Program-made: the position numbers and the translations under genes
Notes under the pieces: generated by a model
What the model was told of the DNA's origin: nothing
Seen by the model: the letters and a program-made list of their open reading frames with translations, nothing else
Databases searched by the model: none
Assembly: GCA_036927565.1 (NCBI GenBank)
Contig: JAYESD010000008.1
Coordinates: forward strand, 17,936,100 to 18,000,099
Direction of reading: 5' to 3'
Origin: Tuctoria greenei
Lineage: Eukaryota; Streptophyta; Magnoliopsida; Poales; Poaceae
DNA length: 64,000 nucleotides
In this document: one piece after another, positions 1 to 12,101 of the stretch
How positions within the stretch are numbered: position 1 is the stretch's first letter
Layout: each line of letters starts with the position of its first letter

Positions 1-1860
1 TCTCCAGATCAACGGCTAAGGCTTCAATGACATCTGGTTCAAGGACCGAAGCTTCTGGCACCACCGGCCCCACAGCTACTTCTGGTGCAAGAACCAAAGC
101 CCTGGTAATCTCTAGCTCAGACGTTGGAGCTTCCGGCATCTCCAACTCCCGCACTGGAACTTCAACCTCCAACGCTGTTGCCGGCAGTGCATCTTCAATT
201 TCTTCCTCGTGGTCCGGCGCTACCACAGGAGTCTCTGGCAACGACTCTAAATCCAGATCCACGACATCTGGCGCCGGAGCTACCGTGACCTCAGCCACCA
301 CTTGAGGAGGCGCATGGGTTGAAGCTGGACTTTCCGTTCGCACTACTTCGGCAGCTGCGATAAAGGTCAGAACTTTAGACCCTGACTTTGATGCCGTGCA
401 GTCCAAAAATTGGGAGATTCAAAACATGACAAAAATAAGAGTGGCAAATCAAGGTGAAAAAGGAAAGCTTACCTTGGGAAGCTACCACTCTAATCTGAGC
501 GGAACCTCTTCGCCAGAGGCTCAGAGCTGGAGCTTGTCGTGGTTGGCACGAAGGGAGCTCCGGAATGTTGCCCGAAGCCTGCCGTCGTCGTTGGTGTTGC
601 CCCAGCCGAGGTTCTCCCTCGGCCTGGAAGAACCTCCAGACCTGGAGCCCTTTGTTGGCATCGGGACCGGAGTCGACTGTCCAGAACTGGCACCTCTCGG
701 GGACGCTTGCACCAGAGGAGGTGTTGCCACAGAAGATCTCCCTCGCCAAGGAGAAGGGGATGTTGTGGATGGAGTGGGCCTGACGGACCTCCCATCAGCA
801 TGCTTCAGTTTCCTCTTCCGAGTGGATGGTTCGGCTGGCTCCTTGCCCTTGCCCTTGCCAATGTCTTCAACCCTCTGGCTCGGAGCAGGGGCGGCCGCCT
901 CCTCGGAAGCTTCGGGGATTACAACCCTGGACGTCTGTCATTTTGCACCTCGCCAAGCTCATCTAGCATCGACATCTTCCTTTGAAGATCCCTGCTAATC
1001 TTTGGAATCATGTTTAAAGGCAGGAAAGCAGCCGGCGGAGCTAAGGCATCATCGTCGACAAGCCCATGTTGAAATTTCTTGAGATGGAGCTTCAAATCTT
1101 CATCATCTAAATTGGATTTCAAACTGGTTTCGATCCAGTCGTCATCCATTACGTTGTTGAAAGCCCGGGCGAGCTTCTCCCTTCTCCTCAGCGGAGCCCA
1201 CCTGTTCACTAAGAAATTTCCAAATACCATATGGGGGGTCACTGCACCCTCCACACACTCTTGGATCCTGGTCAGGGCAGGTTTGAATGGAACCGACAGC
1301 TTTGAAACTACATTCTAGGCATCGGTGTCGACGTTGGGGAGTCCTTGGGGTAGCTCCAATCTGTCATGCTCATCCACTGCAATGACGACCCAATCCTTCT
1401 TCCAATCGTCCCACTTTCCAGAGGGGAATGACTTCAAGTACTTGAAGGGACAGTTCTTGCGCTTCACGAAGTAATATAAGCCAATCAACTCAGTCCCTTT
1501 ACCATTGGAATGGGCTATGAAGAAGGTCCGGAACAAGTCGACGAAGGGAGGCACGCCAAACCACATCTCACAGAAGTGGACGAAAGTGGCCATGAGCAGA
1601 AGGGACTGCGGGCCGAGGTGGTGCAGTTGGAGGACATAGAAGTCCAGCATCATCAGGATGAAGCTCGAGAATGGTGGGATCAGTCCCACCATGGCGTACG
1701 CCGAAAAGTACACCATCTCCTCGCGGCGCTCCTTCTTGAAGGAGCGCTTGCCGGCGCGGACCAGGTGGTTGAAGGAGTCACTAGACCATCCCATGAAGGT
1801 TCGGACCTTCATGAGATTGTCCTTGCTTTGGATGCGGCTCTTGGGAAGACATAACTCCAT
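1..1860 (-). pseudogene. Antisense extra ORF of the Tat-type element, spliced and interrupted
   Basis: Reads leftwards from an ATG at 1860. Residues 1-181 contain the conserved hydrophobic block of the gypsy-type transposon domain (key run FVHFCEMWFGVPPFVDLFR). An in-frame TAG at 1315-1317 interrupts it; the same frame then stays open to 919. Further downstream the signal moves to another frame (749 to 472), which ends at a good donor (aag|gtaagc). A matching acceptor (tatcgcag|ct) lies at 355. Splicing out 355-471 gives a continuous Ala/Pro/Glu/Val-rich acidic frame that is open to the left edge. The stop and the frame change between about 919 and 749 suggest a decayed copy. Function of this family is unknown. 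Confidence 0.6.
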
Positions 1861-2366
1861 TGTAGCAAAATGGAGCGAAAGTGGAGAAAACTAGGCAAAG
1901 TTTGGGAGGCTTTGGGCTCGAGTTTGATCGAAAGCGTAAAGAGTCCTCAAACCGTGTGTGCTTTCCTTCTTAAGTAAGCCTCCACGACGCTTGGATGGAA
2001 ACCGCAGCGAGAGCAAGTCCACACTAAGAAGAACCTACCCCGTCAATGACAAATGGGCCCGGGGCCACCCTGACGAAGAGGTCGAGGTTATTACCCCAGG
2101 CGAACTATTGTCATGATGGGCGGCGGGAAACCCAAAGGCGGCGGCCTAACAAGGCGCCCAAAATCGATACGGTTTTCGTATTGGGAATCAGCGACCTTCC
2201 ATTGCGTGAGATCCACACTCAAAGATATGGTTTAACCCCAAACAATCGCCTCAACGGCACAGCAGAAGACCTATGAAGTTACAACGCGGGAATCAAGGAT
2301 GGCCCCACCTCGAGTAGAATAATTTAACCCAAAGGATTTTCTCCCAGAGGTGGGCCCAGGGGCCAC

Positions 2367-3204
2367 TGTCAGTACCCTGCGTACCGGGTACCCCATGATA
2401 CCACAAGAAGTGCAAGAGAGTTCCACCTGTCAGGGTTGAAGGTTCCCTCAGGCCCCACATGACACACGACACTGGACCTGCCTCTCGCATATGTGTACCT
2501 CCAGGACTGCCACGTGTAATATAAGACCGGAGCTGAACTTCCAACAGAGGGAAGCTCTGGAGTTGACACGTGGATAATAACCTCAGACCTAACCCCTAGT
2601 AGAGGGAAGCTCCGGTGTCGCCACGTGTATAACAGCTTCGGACCTATCTCACCATGAAGGGAAGCTCCGGAGCTACCACGTGTGGAGCCTCTAGATCTAC
2701 AACACCAACAGAGACATTGGCAGATCTCCAACAGCACGGACATTCAAGGAACAGTTAAAGCGACAGTTACAAGACCTGATTACGTGTCATTAATACTATA
2801 TTAATGACACACAATCAGTGGACCGTTAATAGGGGTAACACATCCATTAAGGCACGCTATCACCCTATTAATCACGCTTAATACTCATAGACTATGTATT
2901 AGGTGATTAAATACGAGAGGGCCACATGTCGGGCCAGGCAAATATTGTAACGGTCAGTCCTTAGACTATAAAAGGACTGCACCGCACGATACAGAGGCAG
3001 CGAATCTGATCCAAGCTCAGACGCACACAAGCTATACAAAACACACACCCCGTGGAGTAGGGTATCACGCTAAGGCGGTCCGAACCACGTAAATCCTTTG
3101 TGTAATCATCTTGTTTAAGATCTCTGTGCGCCCAAGCCAATACAAGAACCTCCGCAGGCTACATTTAGTAGTACCGAGGGAAGTGTCATTCATACACTTT
3201 GACA
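2367..3204 (+). repeat. LTR of the Tat-type gypsy element
   Basis: 838 bp bounded by TGTCA at 2367 and TGACA ending at 3204. It holds a TATA-type promoter (ctataaaagg near 2968) followed by a leader. The stretch 2520-2690 contains three spaced cacgtg/ccacgtgt-type blocks (near 2511, 2561, 2621 and 2678), part of short internal repeats around the phrase gaagctc-gga. Only this LTR is in the window. Confidence 0.75.
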
Positions 3205-3215
3205 CCATACATAAC

Positions 3216-3296
<81 letters not shown>

Positions 3297-4845
3297 AAAT
3301 AGTACCAATATCCATTCCCAACCATCATCTCAACCACAAACTAATTATGAATTCGCCACTAAGCCGCTCTTGTCCGTGAGCACAGTTGTCATGACAGTTT
3401 TTCAATCTCTATAGAAAATGTATTCTTTAGGCACAAAGTGTGATTTCATTCCCTGTTGCCAGGTGGACTAAGTAAACCTCCCTGATGCCCGTGGCAGCCA
3501 ACCACATTACACACTTACTTTGGTGTGCGGCCAGGAGATCATTACAAGGTCTTTAGAAAGATTCTTCTGACTCGTACTGGCCCTCTAAGGTTTCACCGCT
3601 GAGGCATTTCTGGAGTACCTCTCTGCCAACAGAAGTCCCTCTTGAGCTATGCGGATCCCAACCCACGCCCTTTCCAACTACAAGTACTACACCAGAAGAG
3701 ACCTAATTAATTGACCAAGCTGCCATATTCTCAGTCTTGTGGTGACACTGTAAAGGTTAGTGGCTTCCTCCATAAACCGATCCTTAGAATTCATTGGTGT
3801 CAAACTCAAACCCGAGTATCATGCAAACTGCGCCACACCAAACCATCCAACCGCCAGATTCCTACCAACTACTATTCATTTTCCATGTCACAGTAAATGA
3901 TCATATGTCATAAATGATATATATGTGATCAATGTTTTCCCTTATCTACTTTGCATGGCTAAGCATCATAGTAATACCCAAAACCACCCAATCCAATCCG
4001 AGCGACAAATATTATATGGAACGGGTAAGTAATACTTGTCCGGCGGCCTCCTAGGGACACAACTCACATGAGCGACAAGTTGGAATGAAGAAATGGTGGC
4101 CAAATCGACGGGAACGGTGGCGTCTTACCGGCAGCGGCAACTAGGGTTTGGGCAGTTCGGGGAAAGGAAAAATGGGGCATCGGGCCGCGATTTATATTGG
4201 ATACGGGCCGGAAGAGGACGGAAATTCATCCCTGTGCAAAGGAAGGGGAGCAGGGGGGCATTAAGGCACTGATTTCCTTGCCAGGATTTTTGCCTCGGTA
4301 GAAATCGTGCTTGGGTGCGGCGCGACTGAGGAAAGGGACGAAGCTGACAAACGGGTCCCGCGCGCAGTGAGAGAAAGAGAGAAGTGAGGGGCGCATCTAG
4401 GGTGGCGGCAGTAGGCGCGCTAGGGTTCGGTGGGGGCGAGCATGGCGCGCACGGCTAGGCCGAGCTGGGCTGGAGGGGCTTGCAGGCTAGGGCGCGAGGA
4501 AAGAGAGGGAGGGGAAGCAGGTTGGGTCGCAAGAGAAGAAAAAAAGGGAGGGAGAGAGATGGGTTGGAGGGGATTTAGGCCTGAGTGGGATTCTTTTTCA
4601 TTTCTTTTCCCTTTGTATTTTTTTGAATTTAAATTCAAATAAATTTTCTATGGTTTTTTAATACTTTAATTCAAATAATTTCATACACTATTTTAAATGT
4701 TTATTTAATTATTTTTTACAATTCTACACATTATTCTCTTCTTTTATTTATTCATTCATTACTAAATATCATTATTATTTTATTTAACTAACCTTTGTTC
4801 TATTATATTTGCATTTTTTTCTCCTTTAAAATTTTGGATGTTACA
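3205..4845 (-). repeat. 3' LTR (truncated) of the non-autonomous element
   Basis: Matches 6650-8552 in order, beginning at ccata...taacataataata and ending ggatgttaca. Relative to the right copy it carries the expanded (TAA)n and lacks about 300 bp between atatggaac (4017) and cttgtccg (4037). The missing outer end should lie left of the window. Confidence 0.75.
3216..3291. repeat. (TAA)n microsatellite, about 25 units
   Basis: Uninterrupted taa/ata repeat. It occupies the same place in this LTR where the partner LTR has only about six units (6667-6686), so it is an expansion that happened after the LTRs separated. The long poly-Ile and poly-Asn-type frames over it are artefacts. Confidence 0.95.
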
Positions 4846-5788
4846 ACTCTACCCCCTTAAATGGAATCTCTCCCCGAGGTTCTCTAATGTTGGGATGTAA
4901 TGATCAATGTTTTAGTAAATCGACAATTTACCATTGTTTTTAAAGTAATTTATTTTTGGTTCCATTTGTGCTTTAGGTGTTAAACAATTTATTTTAAAAT
5001 TCCCAAAACTTAAGACTTTACACATACACTGAGATGCAACACAATGAAATTGTTTTTAAATAGTTCTAAGAGAATATTCTATTATCACACAATGTAGATT
5101 TTATTATTAATGTTTTTTATTCAATTATGGATCTTATCACCAATACTATTACAGGTTCGAACCTGGTGCTACAAAACCTGTTCGGGTTGTCTTTATCAAT
5201 ACTATACTTTATTTGAATTCAAACATATTTCATCCAGTAATTGTAATTTATATATATATTCTCACGCATAATCACTCATGATAAAATATGCCTAATTGAT
5301 TTAGATTTAAAATGTTATCTCACAATTCCATATATTATTTCTATTATATATATATATATATATTTCTGCTCCTATAATTTCAATTTTAATTTTGGCCATC
5401 CTCCCTACTATGGTTTTAAACGTAAAATCTTTCACTCAAATGCACTATTTTGACAAATATATAACCTTTATTTTTATTATTACTATTACTTATTTTACTT
5501 TTGAAAATGCAAGTGTTGTAAGATCTGGTAGGATATTATTTGTTCCTTTCTTCATTTTATTTTAATTCAAACATGTTTCCTAACAATTTCAATTATTACT
5601 TTTAGCACATAACCACTCAAGATGGAAAATGTATTATCTATCTAATTTAAAATATTTTCACTCATTAGCACATATTACTTTTATTTCCTTTTACTTATAT
5701 TCCCCATTATAAACTTCAAATTTGGCCAAAATTTTCACCGTGATTTTAGTTTTATAGTCTTCAATCAATTTCATTAACACGATGAATG

Positions 5789-5825
<37 letters not shown>

Positions 5826-6203
5826 TGATAAATGGGGATGTTACAATCCCACCCCCTTACAGGGAATCTCGCCCTCGAGATTCAAGTGGGTCAGCTACCC
5901 CTCTTAAACAGAAAGATGGTATAATTTTTGTTGTTGTTATTATTATTAACCTGATGCAATACATCAAGCAACACATTCTAATTTATTATGAGGAAGACAT
6001 GAGCTTGAGTTGCTAACTAAAGGGGATCTAAGCAAGTGATGGGCAGAAATCTTTAAGAGTCTTCTTCTTCTTTTGCGTTGTCCTCATGCATCGATCTTCA
6101 CGCTCCTGTTGGTTGAGTCAAAGCGTCGTCTTCATGAGCGAGATCAAAGGGACATCTAATAAGTCCATTCTATATAAGGTCGCGTGCTTAGATTCAATAT
6201 ATA
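4846..6203. other. Internal region of the non-autonomous element
   Basis: No coding sequence recognised. A second LTR/polypurine-like junction (ggatgttaca followed by atcccaccccctta) occurs at 5851. The very AT-rich kilobase 4860-5850 may therefore be the tail of another inserted or duplicated LTR. A (TTA)n microsatellite lies at 5790-5825. The part 5851-6203 resembles the tract next to the polypurine site of the Tekay element (ggaatctcgccctcgagatt). Confidence 0.5.
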
Positions 6204-6215
6204 GCTCTGATACCA
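6204..6215 (-). other. Primer binding site, initiator tRNA-Met
   Basis: Minus-strand tggtatcagagc directly next to the 5' LTR beginning at 6219. It fixes the orientation of the non-autonomous element. Confidence 0.85.
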
Positions 6216-6218
6216 CTC

Positions 6219-8552
6219 TGTCACACACCATTTTATTAAGAATAAACTAGCTGCATAATAGATGTATGTCAGGATCAGTTTCACCATACATGTATGATAA
6301 ATAGTGATAAACAGTTCTATATCGAATGGAAACAACATTTATACCTTTTAAAAGAGTTTTGAATAGTAGCGGAAGAGAAAAACTCTAGAGTAACTACAGG
6401 CAAATTGACTGGCAGCAACACGACCTTCACATTCACCGTCTTCAACTTGCACTTGTCTTCATTGGATCTTCTTTTCACTAGGCAAGATTTATAACCGAAA
6501 AGTATGACAAACGCATGAGTACATAGAGTACTTAGCAAGTGTGAAATAAATGACATGAAGGTCAGTCAAAAAGGAAAGGCTGATAATGATTTAAGTACTA
6601 AGCATTAAACATATCCTTAGCTTTCATTAGCGGCCTGCATCTAGATGAATATTCCCATCCATAACAGAATAATAATAATAATAATGAAATAGTACCAATA
6701 TCCATTTGCAACCATCATCTTAACCATCGACTAATTATGAATTTGATACCAAACTGCTCTTGTCCGTGAGCACGACTGTCATGACAGTTTTTCAATCTTT
6801 GAAGAGAATGTATCCTTTAGCCACAAGCTGTGATTTCATCTCTTGTTGCCAAATAGACTAATTAAACCTCCCTAATGCCCGTGGCGGCCAACCACATTAC
6901 ACACTTACTTTGCTGTGCGACCAGGAGATCACTACGAGGTCTTTACAAAGATTCTCCCGACTCGTACTGATCCTCTGAGGTTTCATCGCTGAGGCATTTC
7001 TGGAGTACCCCTCCGCCAACATAAGCCCCCTCTTGAGCCATGCGGATCCCAAGGCAGTACCCCAGAACCAATTCCCTGCCCTTCCCAACTACTAGTACTA
7101 CGTCAGGAGAGGCCTAATCAATTGACCAAGTTGTCCCATTCTCAGTCTTGTGGCGATACTGTAAATCTTAGTGGCTTCCTCCATAAACCGGTCCTAAGAA
7201 TCCAACGGTGTAAAACTCAAACCCGAGTCTCGTGCAAACTACACCACACCAAACCATCTAAACGCCAAATTCCTACCAACTACTATTCATTTTCCATATC
7301 ATAGTAAATGATCATAAGTCATAAATGATATATATGTGATCAATGTTTTCCCTTGTCTACTTTGCATGGGTAAGCGTCATAGTAATATCCAAAACCATCT
7401 AATCCAATCCGAGCAACAAGGAATTATATGGAACAAGTAAGTAAAATAGGATTCATATTAATTAAGCATGCAACTAACTATAATTCCTAAAATAGGCAAA
7501 AGATGATCAAAGGCACTTGTCTTATATTATTTAGCTGCTCGGTCTTCTTGATGGAACTCTTGATCTTCAAAGTCTTCGTGTCGCTTCTGGATCGTGATAC
7601 GAGTGCGTATAAATGTGGGGTTGCCGGCGTAGGGAAATGGTCGGAAACTGGCGCGCGGCGGCGAGGTGCGGCGAGGCTCAGCAGCGCTCGAACAAAATCG
7701 ACGGCGCAGGCTCCAACCAAAAGAATAAACTTGTCCGACGGCCTCCTAGGGACAAAACTCACATGAGCGACAAGTTAGAACGAAGAAATGGTGGCCAAAT
7801 CGACGGGAACGGCAGCGTCTTACCGGTGGTGATAACTAGGGTTTGGGCAGTTCAGGGAAAGGAAAAATGGGGCGTCGAGCTTGGATTTATAGTGGATGCG
7901 GGCCGACAGAGGATGGAAATTCATCCCCATGCGAAGGAAGGGGAGCGGGGTGGGGGCATTAAGGCGGTGATTTCCTTGCCTGGATTTTTGCCGCAATGTA
8001 AATCACGCTCGGGCACGGCGCGACTGAGGAAAGGGACGAAGCCGATAGGCAGATCCCGCGCGCAGTGAGAGAAAGAGAGAAGGGAGGGGCACAGCTGGGG
8101 TGGCGGCGGTAGGCGCGCTAGGGTTCGGTGAGGGCGGGCATGGCACGCATGGCTAGGCCGAGCTGGGCCGACGGTGCTTGCAGACCAGGGCGCGAGGAAA
8201 GAGAGGGACGGGAAGCAGGTTGGGCCGCGGGAGAAGAAAAAGAGGGAGGAAGAGAGATGGGCTGGAGAGGATTTAGGCCTGAGTGGGATTTTTTTATCTT
8301 TTCTTTTTCATTTCTTTTTCCTTTGCATTTTTCTGAATTTAAATTGAAACAAATTTTTCTATGGTTTTTTTAATACTTGAATCCGAATAATTTCATACAC
8401 TATTTTCAATGTTTATTTATTTATTTTTTACAAATCAACACATTATTTTCTTCTTTAGTTATTCATTCATTACTAAATATTATTATTTTATTTAGCTAAC
8501 CTTTGTTCTATTATGTTTGCATTTTTTCTCTTTTAAAATTTTGGGTGTTACA
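6219..8552 (-). repeat. 5' LTR of the non-autonomous element
   Basis: 2334 bp from tgtcacacacc (6219) to gggtgttaca (8552). It contains the conserved blocks shared by all Tekay-like LTRs in this window (clustered phrases at about 6720-7330) and a GC-rich end (7600-8290). A minus-strand TATA-like element (ctataaatcc) is at about 7887. Confidence 0.8.
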
Positions 8553-9032
8553 AAAACTGAGGGGCCTCTCATCTACATCCTGCCATGGTAAGTAAATCTA
8601 CACAAATAGGAAACTTTCAAATTCAAAGTTGAATTCAAACAAAAACTTTCTCAAATTCCAAATTGGACTTCACCTCTGTGTTGTGCCTATTTTATACAGT
8701 CACCATGCAAAGTTTATCATTTATATTATTCATTTGGTATTTTATTCTGAATTTTGAAGTGAGCAGCAAAGGGGGAGAGGCTGAGTCAGTAAGGTGCTCT
8801 GTTTTCTTCTTTCTCTCTTCGTGTGCCACGCACCAGACTGAAGGCCACCTCCTGCTTGCTTCCAAACCACGTTATTCCAGCACACTGAAGGCTTCAAGTC
8901 TTGCTGATCTTTCCCTCCACTCTTCCTTATCTTTCCCTGACAGCAAAGCAGAGAAAACGTCGCTCTGTTTTGCTCCTTGCGCATGAAGCTTGATTGCTCG
9001 ATGGTCGCCATACCACTCCATGCCACATCCCT
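8553..9032. other. Spacer left of the Tekay-type element
   Basis: Single-copy-looking DNA without a recognisable gene. It continues across the Tekay insertion into 21018 onward. A 107-aa plus frame (8663-8986) has no family features. Confidence 0.5.
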
Positions 9033-12000
9033 TGTCACGCCCGGTCATCGTAAAGATGAACAGACGCTAACCACATGTACGCCAGGATCAGTTGAATCGT
9101 ACATGCATTGACGAAAGTGAAATACCATTACATTGCCATGTTCGGAATACATAAATAGTCTTACAGAACGACCCGAAGGTCTACAAATACACTCCACAAA
9201 TATTTACAACACTAAACAGTTCAACACTACAGAAAGCAAGATAGGGTAAGCGGGCTTCGTCTCCACAGGCAGCCGTTGCGCGTGAGGTCGCCAGCCTAGA
9301 CCAAGTCCTCCGGGTTGACGTAGAAGTCCTCCGGTGCAGCTTCTTCTTCTTCATACTCTAAAGGAGAATTAAACGCTTGAGTACATAGAGTACTCAGCAA
9401 GTGCGGGAAGAGAATGACATGATTGGCTAGAGCAAGGAAAGGCCAAATAGGCTTAGCACTATGCTTAGAACCTATCCTTAGCTTTTAATTATCATTATTA
9501 TAATTCAATAAATAATCCACACATGATTCATGGTAATGTAAGTACTTGAATCATAATGAACCATCCTTTCCCAACCATAGTCTAATTATGAACTGGCCCC
9601 AAGCCGCTCTTGTCCGTGAGCACGGCTGTCATGACAGTTTTACCAAATCTCTGCAGAGAGTGTACCCTTTCCCCACAAGCAGTGATTTCATCCCCTGTTG
9701 CCAGGTGGACTAAGTGAACCTCCCTGAATGCCCGTGGTAGCTAACCACATTACACACTTCCTTTGGTGTGAGGCCAGGAGATCACAACATGGTCTTTACA
9801 AAGGTACTCCCGATTAGTGCTAGCCCTCTAAGGTTTCCACCACTGGGGATTCTCGGAGTAACCCTCCGCCCCAGAGCCCCCTCTTGAGCCTTGCGGTTCC
9901 AAGAGCAGATCACCCGCCTCATTCCCCGCACCATCCAACCACTAGCAGTTCATCGGGAGAAACCTAATTAATTGACCAAGCTGCCCCATCTCAGTCTCGT
10001 GGTGGTACTATAAAGCTTAGTGGCTTCCTCCATAAACCGGTTCTTAGAATCCGGTGGTAACAAACCCCAATCCCGGGTCTCGTGCAAAATGCACCATACC
10101 AAAACTAGCCAACCACCAGATTCCTATCCACTAACATTATGTTTATTCATCACCAAATTAAAGTATCATAAAGTTGAGCATAGAACATTTGTATGAAAAC
10201 CCAATCCCAACATCTAAGCATGGCTAAGCATAAATAAAGCCTATCTACTTCCCAACCCATTTCAGGTAACAAGGAATGGTAAGGAACAGGGCATGTAAAC
10301 ATGTAGTAGGACATCAATTTAATTAGCATGCAACTAGCTAAGCCCCTAAAATAGGTACAAGATGGTCAAGGGCACTTGCCTTCGTTGGAGACTTGAGAAT
10401 TGACGAAGTCTTGGTCTTGGAAGTTGAGGTTAGGGTCGTAGAACGACTCTAGATATATGCCCAAGCAATGGCAAGAATACAATAAAGCTAAATAAGTAAA
10501 GGCACGCAAAACAATGCATACACACATACACATAGGCACAAAATTCTACTCTAATGCGTCCCTACGAGGTATTTATCATTTATCATGGTCAAAGTATGCA
10601 TTTTATATTTTTCCAAGAATTTTGGGATTTTATTATAGCCTAAAACCAATTTTATTGAATTTTCTATAGCAAAAATGTATTTTAAAACCTTTATAATAAT
10701 TAATCTAGGGGCCAAATATATTTTATCTGAACTCTACAATTAATTCACAGCATAAAAATGATTTATAAACATTTTTCATAGCATTCCTACACTTATTCAT
10801 CATTTTTATCTAATTTCTATACCTTAAATACAATTAAAAACCCTATTCAGCAAATAAATAAAAGTCCAGGGATTAATTAAATAGTTTTCTACACTGTACA
10901 GGGTCCTAATACAACATTCTACATAATTACAGGGGTTAGAATGCTTAAATAAATGGTTAAAACCAATTTTTAGGGTTCCAGGGGCTAGTCTGTGATTTCT
11001 GGGGGCTAGATTTCAATTCTGGAGAAGTCCAGGGGGTAGCTGGTGATATTCCAGGGGCTCCGGTGCAAATGCGCGGGCGGGAGAGGAGATTCAAATGTGA
11101 GCCGTTGGATTCTAAATGGACGCGCGAGATTTAATATGGCCGAACCGGTATGAAGTTCTAATCGTGGCCGTTGGGGCTCTACCGATGGCCCAGATTGGGC
11201 CACGTCGCCCCCGGCGACGTCGGCGGCGGCCGGCGCGGCGGCGCTAAGCGCCCGCGGCGGTGAACTCGCCGGAGACGGCCAAAACGGCGAACCCGACGTC
11301 CAAACATGGTGCTAAGGGCATGGAACGAAAGAGGAGAGGAAGGGGAACTCACCTAGGGGAGTAGCTAGCCTTGAAATCGGTCGGAGGACGGTCAGCGATG
11401 AGGAATGGCGGCGGTGGCGTCGGACCTCGTCGGACTTGGTGAATTCTCGGTGATCTCCCCTCGAACTCTTGTCCGGTGTGCCCCTGGTGAGGCGGTGAGC
11501 ACGTGAGAGCAAGAAGATGGGGAGCAAGGGCACTGCAGTGGCGGGAACGCGTGTGCCGAGGAACTCACCGGCGATGGAGGTCTAGGGTTCCGGGGAGAGA
11601 GGGAAAATGGGCGCCGGCTCCTCTTAAGTGTGCAGGGGGGGTGTGCGGTTGTTGTGCTCGGCCGAAAGTGGAGCGGGCGAGTGGTTCCGAGGGAGGGGGA
11701 AGAAGTGGGCGCGGGGAGGGCGCGGCGGTTGCACGGCGCGGGAGAGAGAGGGGTGGCAGTTACGCGGGGACGGGGATGACATGTGGGGTCCGGCTGGCGG
11801 TGAGAGAAGGAAGGGGGGGGGGTTCGGCTGGGCCGGCGGGAGGGGGAAAAGGGAAATGGGCCGGGGGAGGTTATTCGGCCCAGGAGTGGTTTTTAACTTT
11901 TTCTTTTTCTTTTTCCATTCATTTCTTTGATTTTGAATTCAAATTCAATTTGAACCGTTTGCTACTCGTTTAATCACCAAAAATTCACAAGAAAATGCAT

Positions 12001-12055
12001 GCTACAATGATCAAGGTTTGGGCAAATTTTTGAACATGAAAATATGGGTGTTACA
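9033..12055 (-). repeat. 3' LTR of the Tekay-type element
   Basis: 3023 bp, tgtcacgcccgg to gggtgttaca on the plus strand. Nearly identical to 17991-21017. The GC-rich third (11200-11880) gives Gly/Arg-rich spurious frames. Confidence 0.95.
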
Positions 12056-12072
12056 ACTCTACCCCCCTTAAA
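12056..12072 (-). other. Polypurine tract of the Tekay-type element
   Basis: On the minus strand this reads as a G-rich purine run (taaggggggtagagt) immediately before the 3' LTR. This is the expected plus-strand primer site. Confidence 0.8.
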
Positions 12073-12101
12073 AGGAATCTCGCCCTCGAGATTCGGACGC
12101 T

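Larger units (their letters stand above)
1..3204 (+). mobile_element. Ty3/gypsy (Tat-lineage type) retrotransposon, 3' portion
   Basis: The right end is an LTR with inverted TGTCA...TGACA termini, preceded by a polypurine-type tract (cccaggggccac) just before position 2367, which sets the element on the plus strand. The gag-pol part lies beyond the left edge. Between the edge and the LTR is an antisense reading frame of the 'putative gypsy type transposon' class (Pfam PF04195-like). Such frames are known from Tat-lineage elements (Grande, RIRE2), between pol and the 3' LTR and in reverse orientation. The element appears inserted into the LTR of the element at 3205-8552, because the DNA right of 3204 matches the middle of that element's other LTR near 6650. 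Lineage assignment is from the antisense ORF, not from pol. Confidence 0.75.
3205..8552 (-). mobile_element. Non-autonomous LTR element with Tekay-like LTRs
   Basis: Minus-strand element. The right (5') LTR is 6219-8552; the left (3') LTR is 3205-4845, truncated by the Tat element. The primer site gctctgatacca (reverse complement of tggtatcagagc) is at 6204-6215, three bases from the 5' LTR. The 3' LTR is followed by a polypurine tract on the minus strand (complement of actctacccccttaa). No gag or pol is recognisable in the 1.37 kb internal region. LTR termini and internal phrases (cttgtccgtgagcac, catgacagttt) are shared with the Tekay-type LTRs at 9033 and 17991, so it is a diverged relative or a deletion derivative. 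Confidence 0.75.

Noticed and set aside
27..305. Ser/Thr-rich plus-strand protein
   Set aside because: Shadow of the antisense Tat-element ORF, which is open on the other strand here.
3065..3337. Poly-Ile/Asn proteins over the (TAA)n tract
   Set aside because: Simple-sequence artefact.
11503..11973. Gly/Arg-rich frames in the GC-rich part of the LTRs (also 20461, 30184, 55893)
   Set aside because: Present only where composition removes stops; located in LTR promoter/leader DNA and not conserved between copies.
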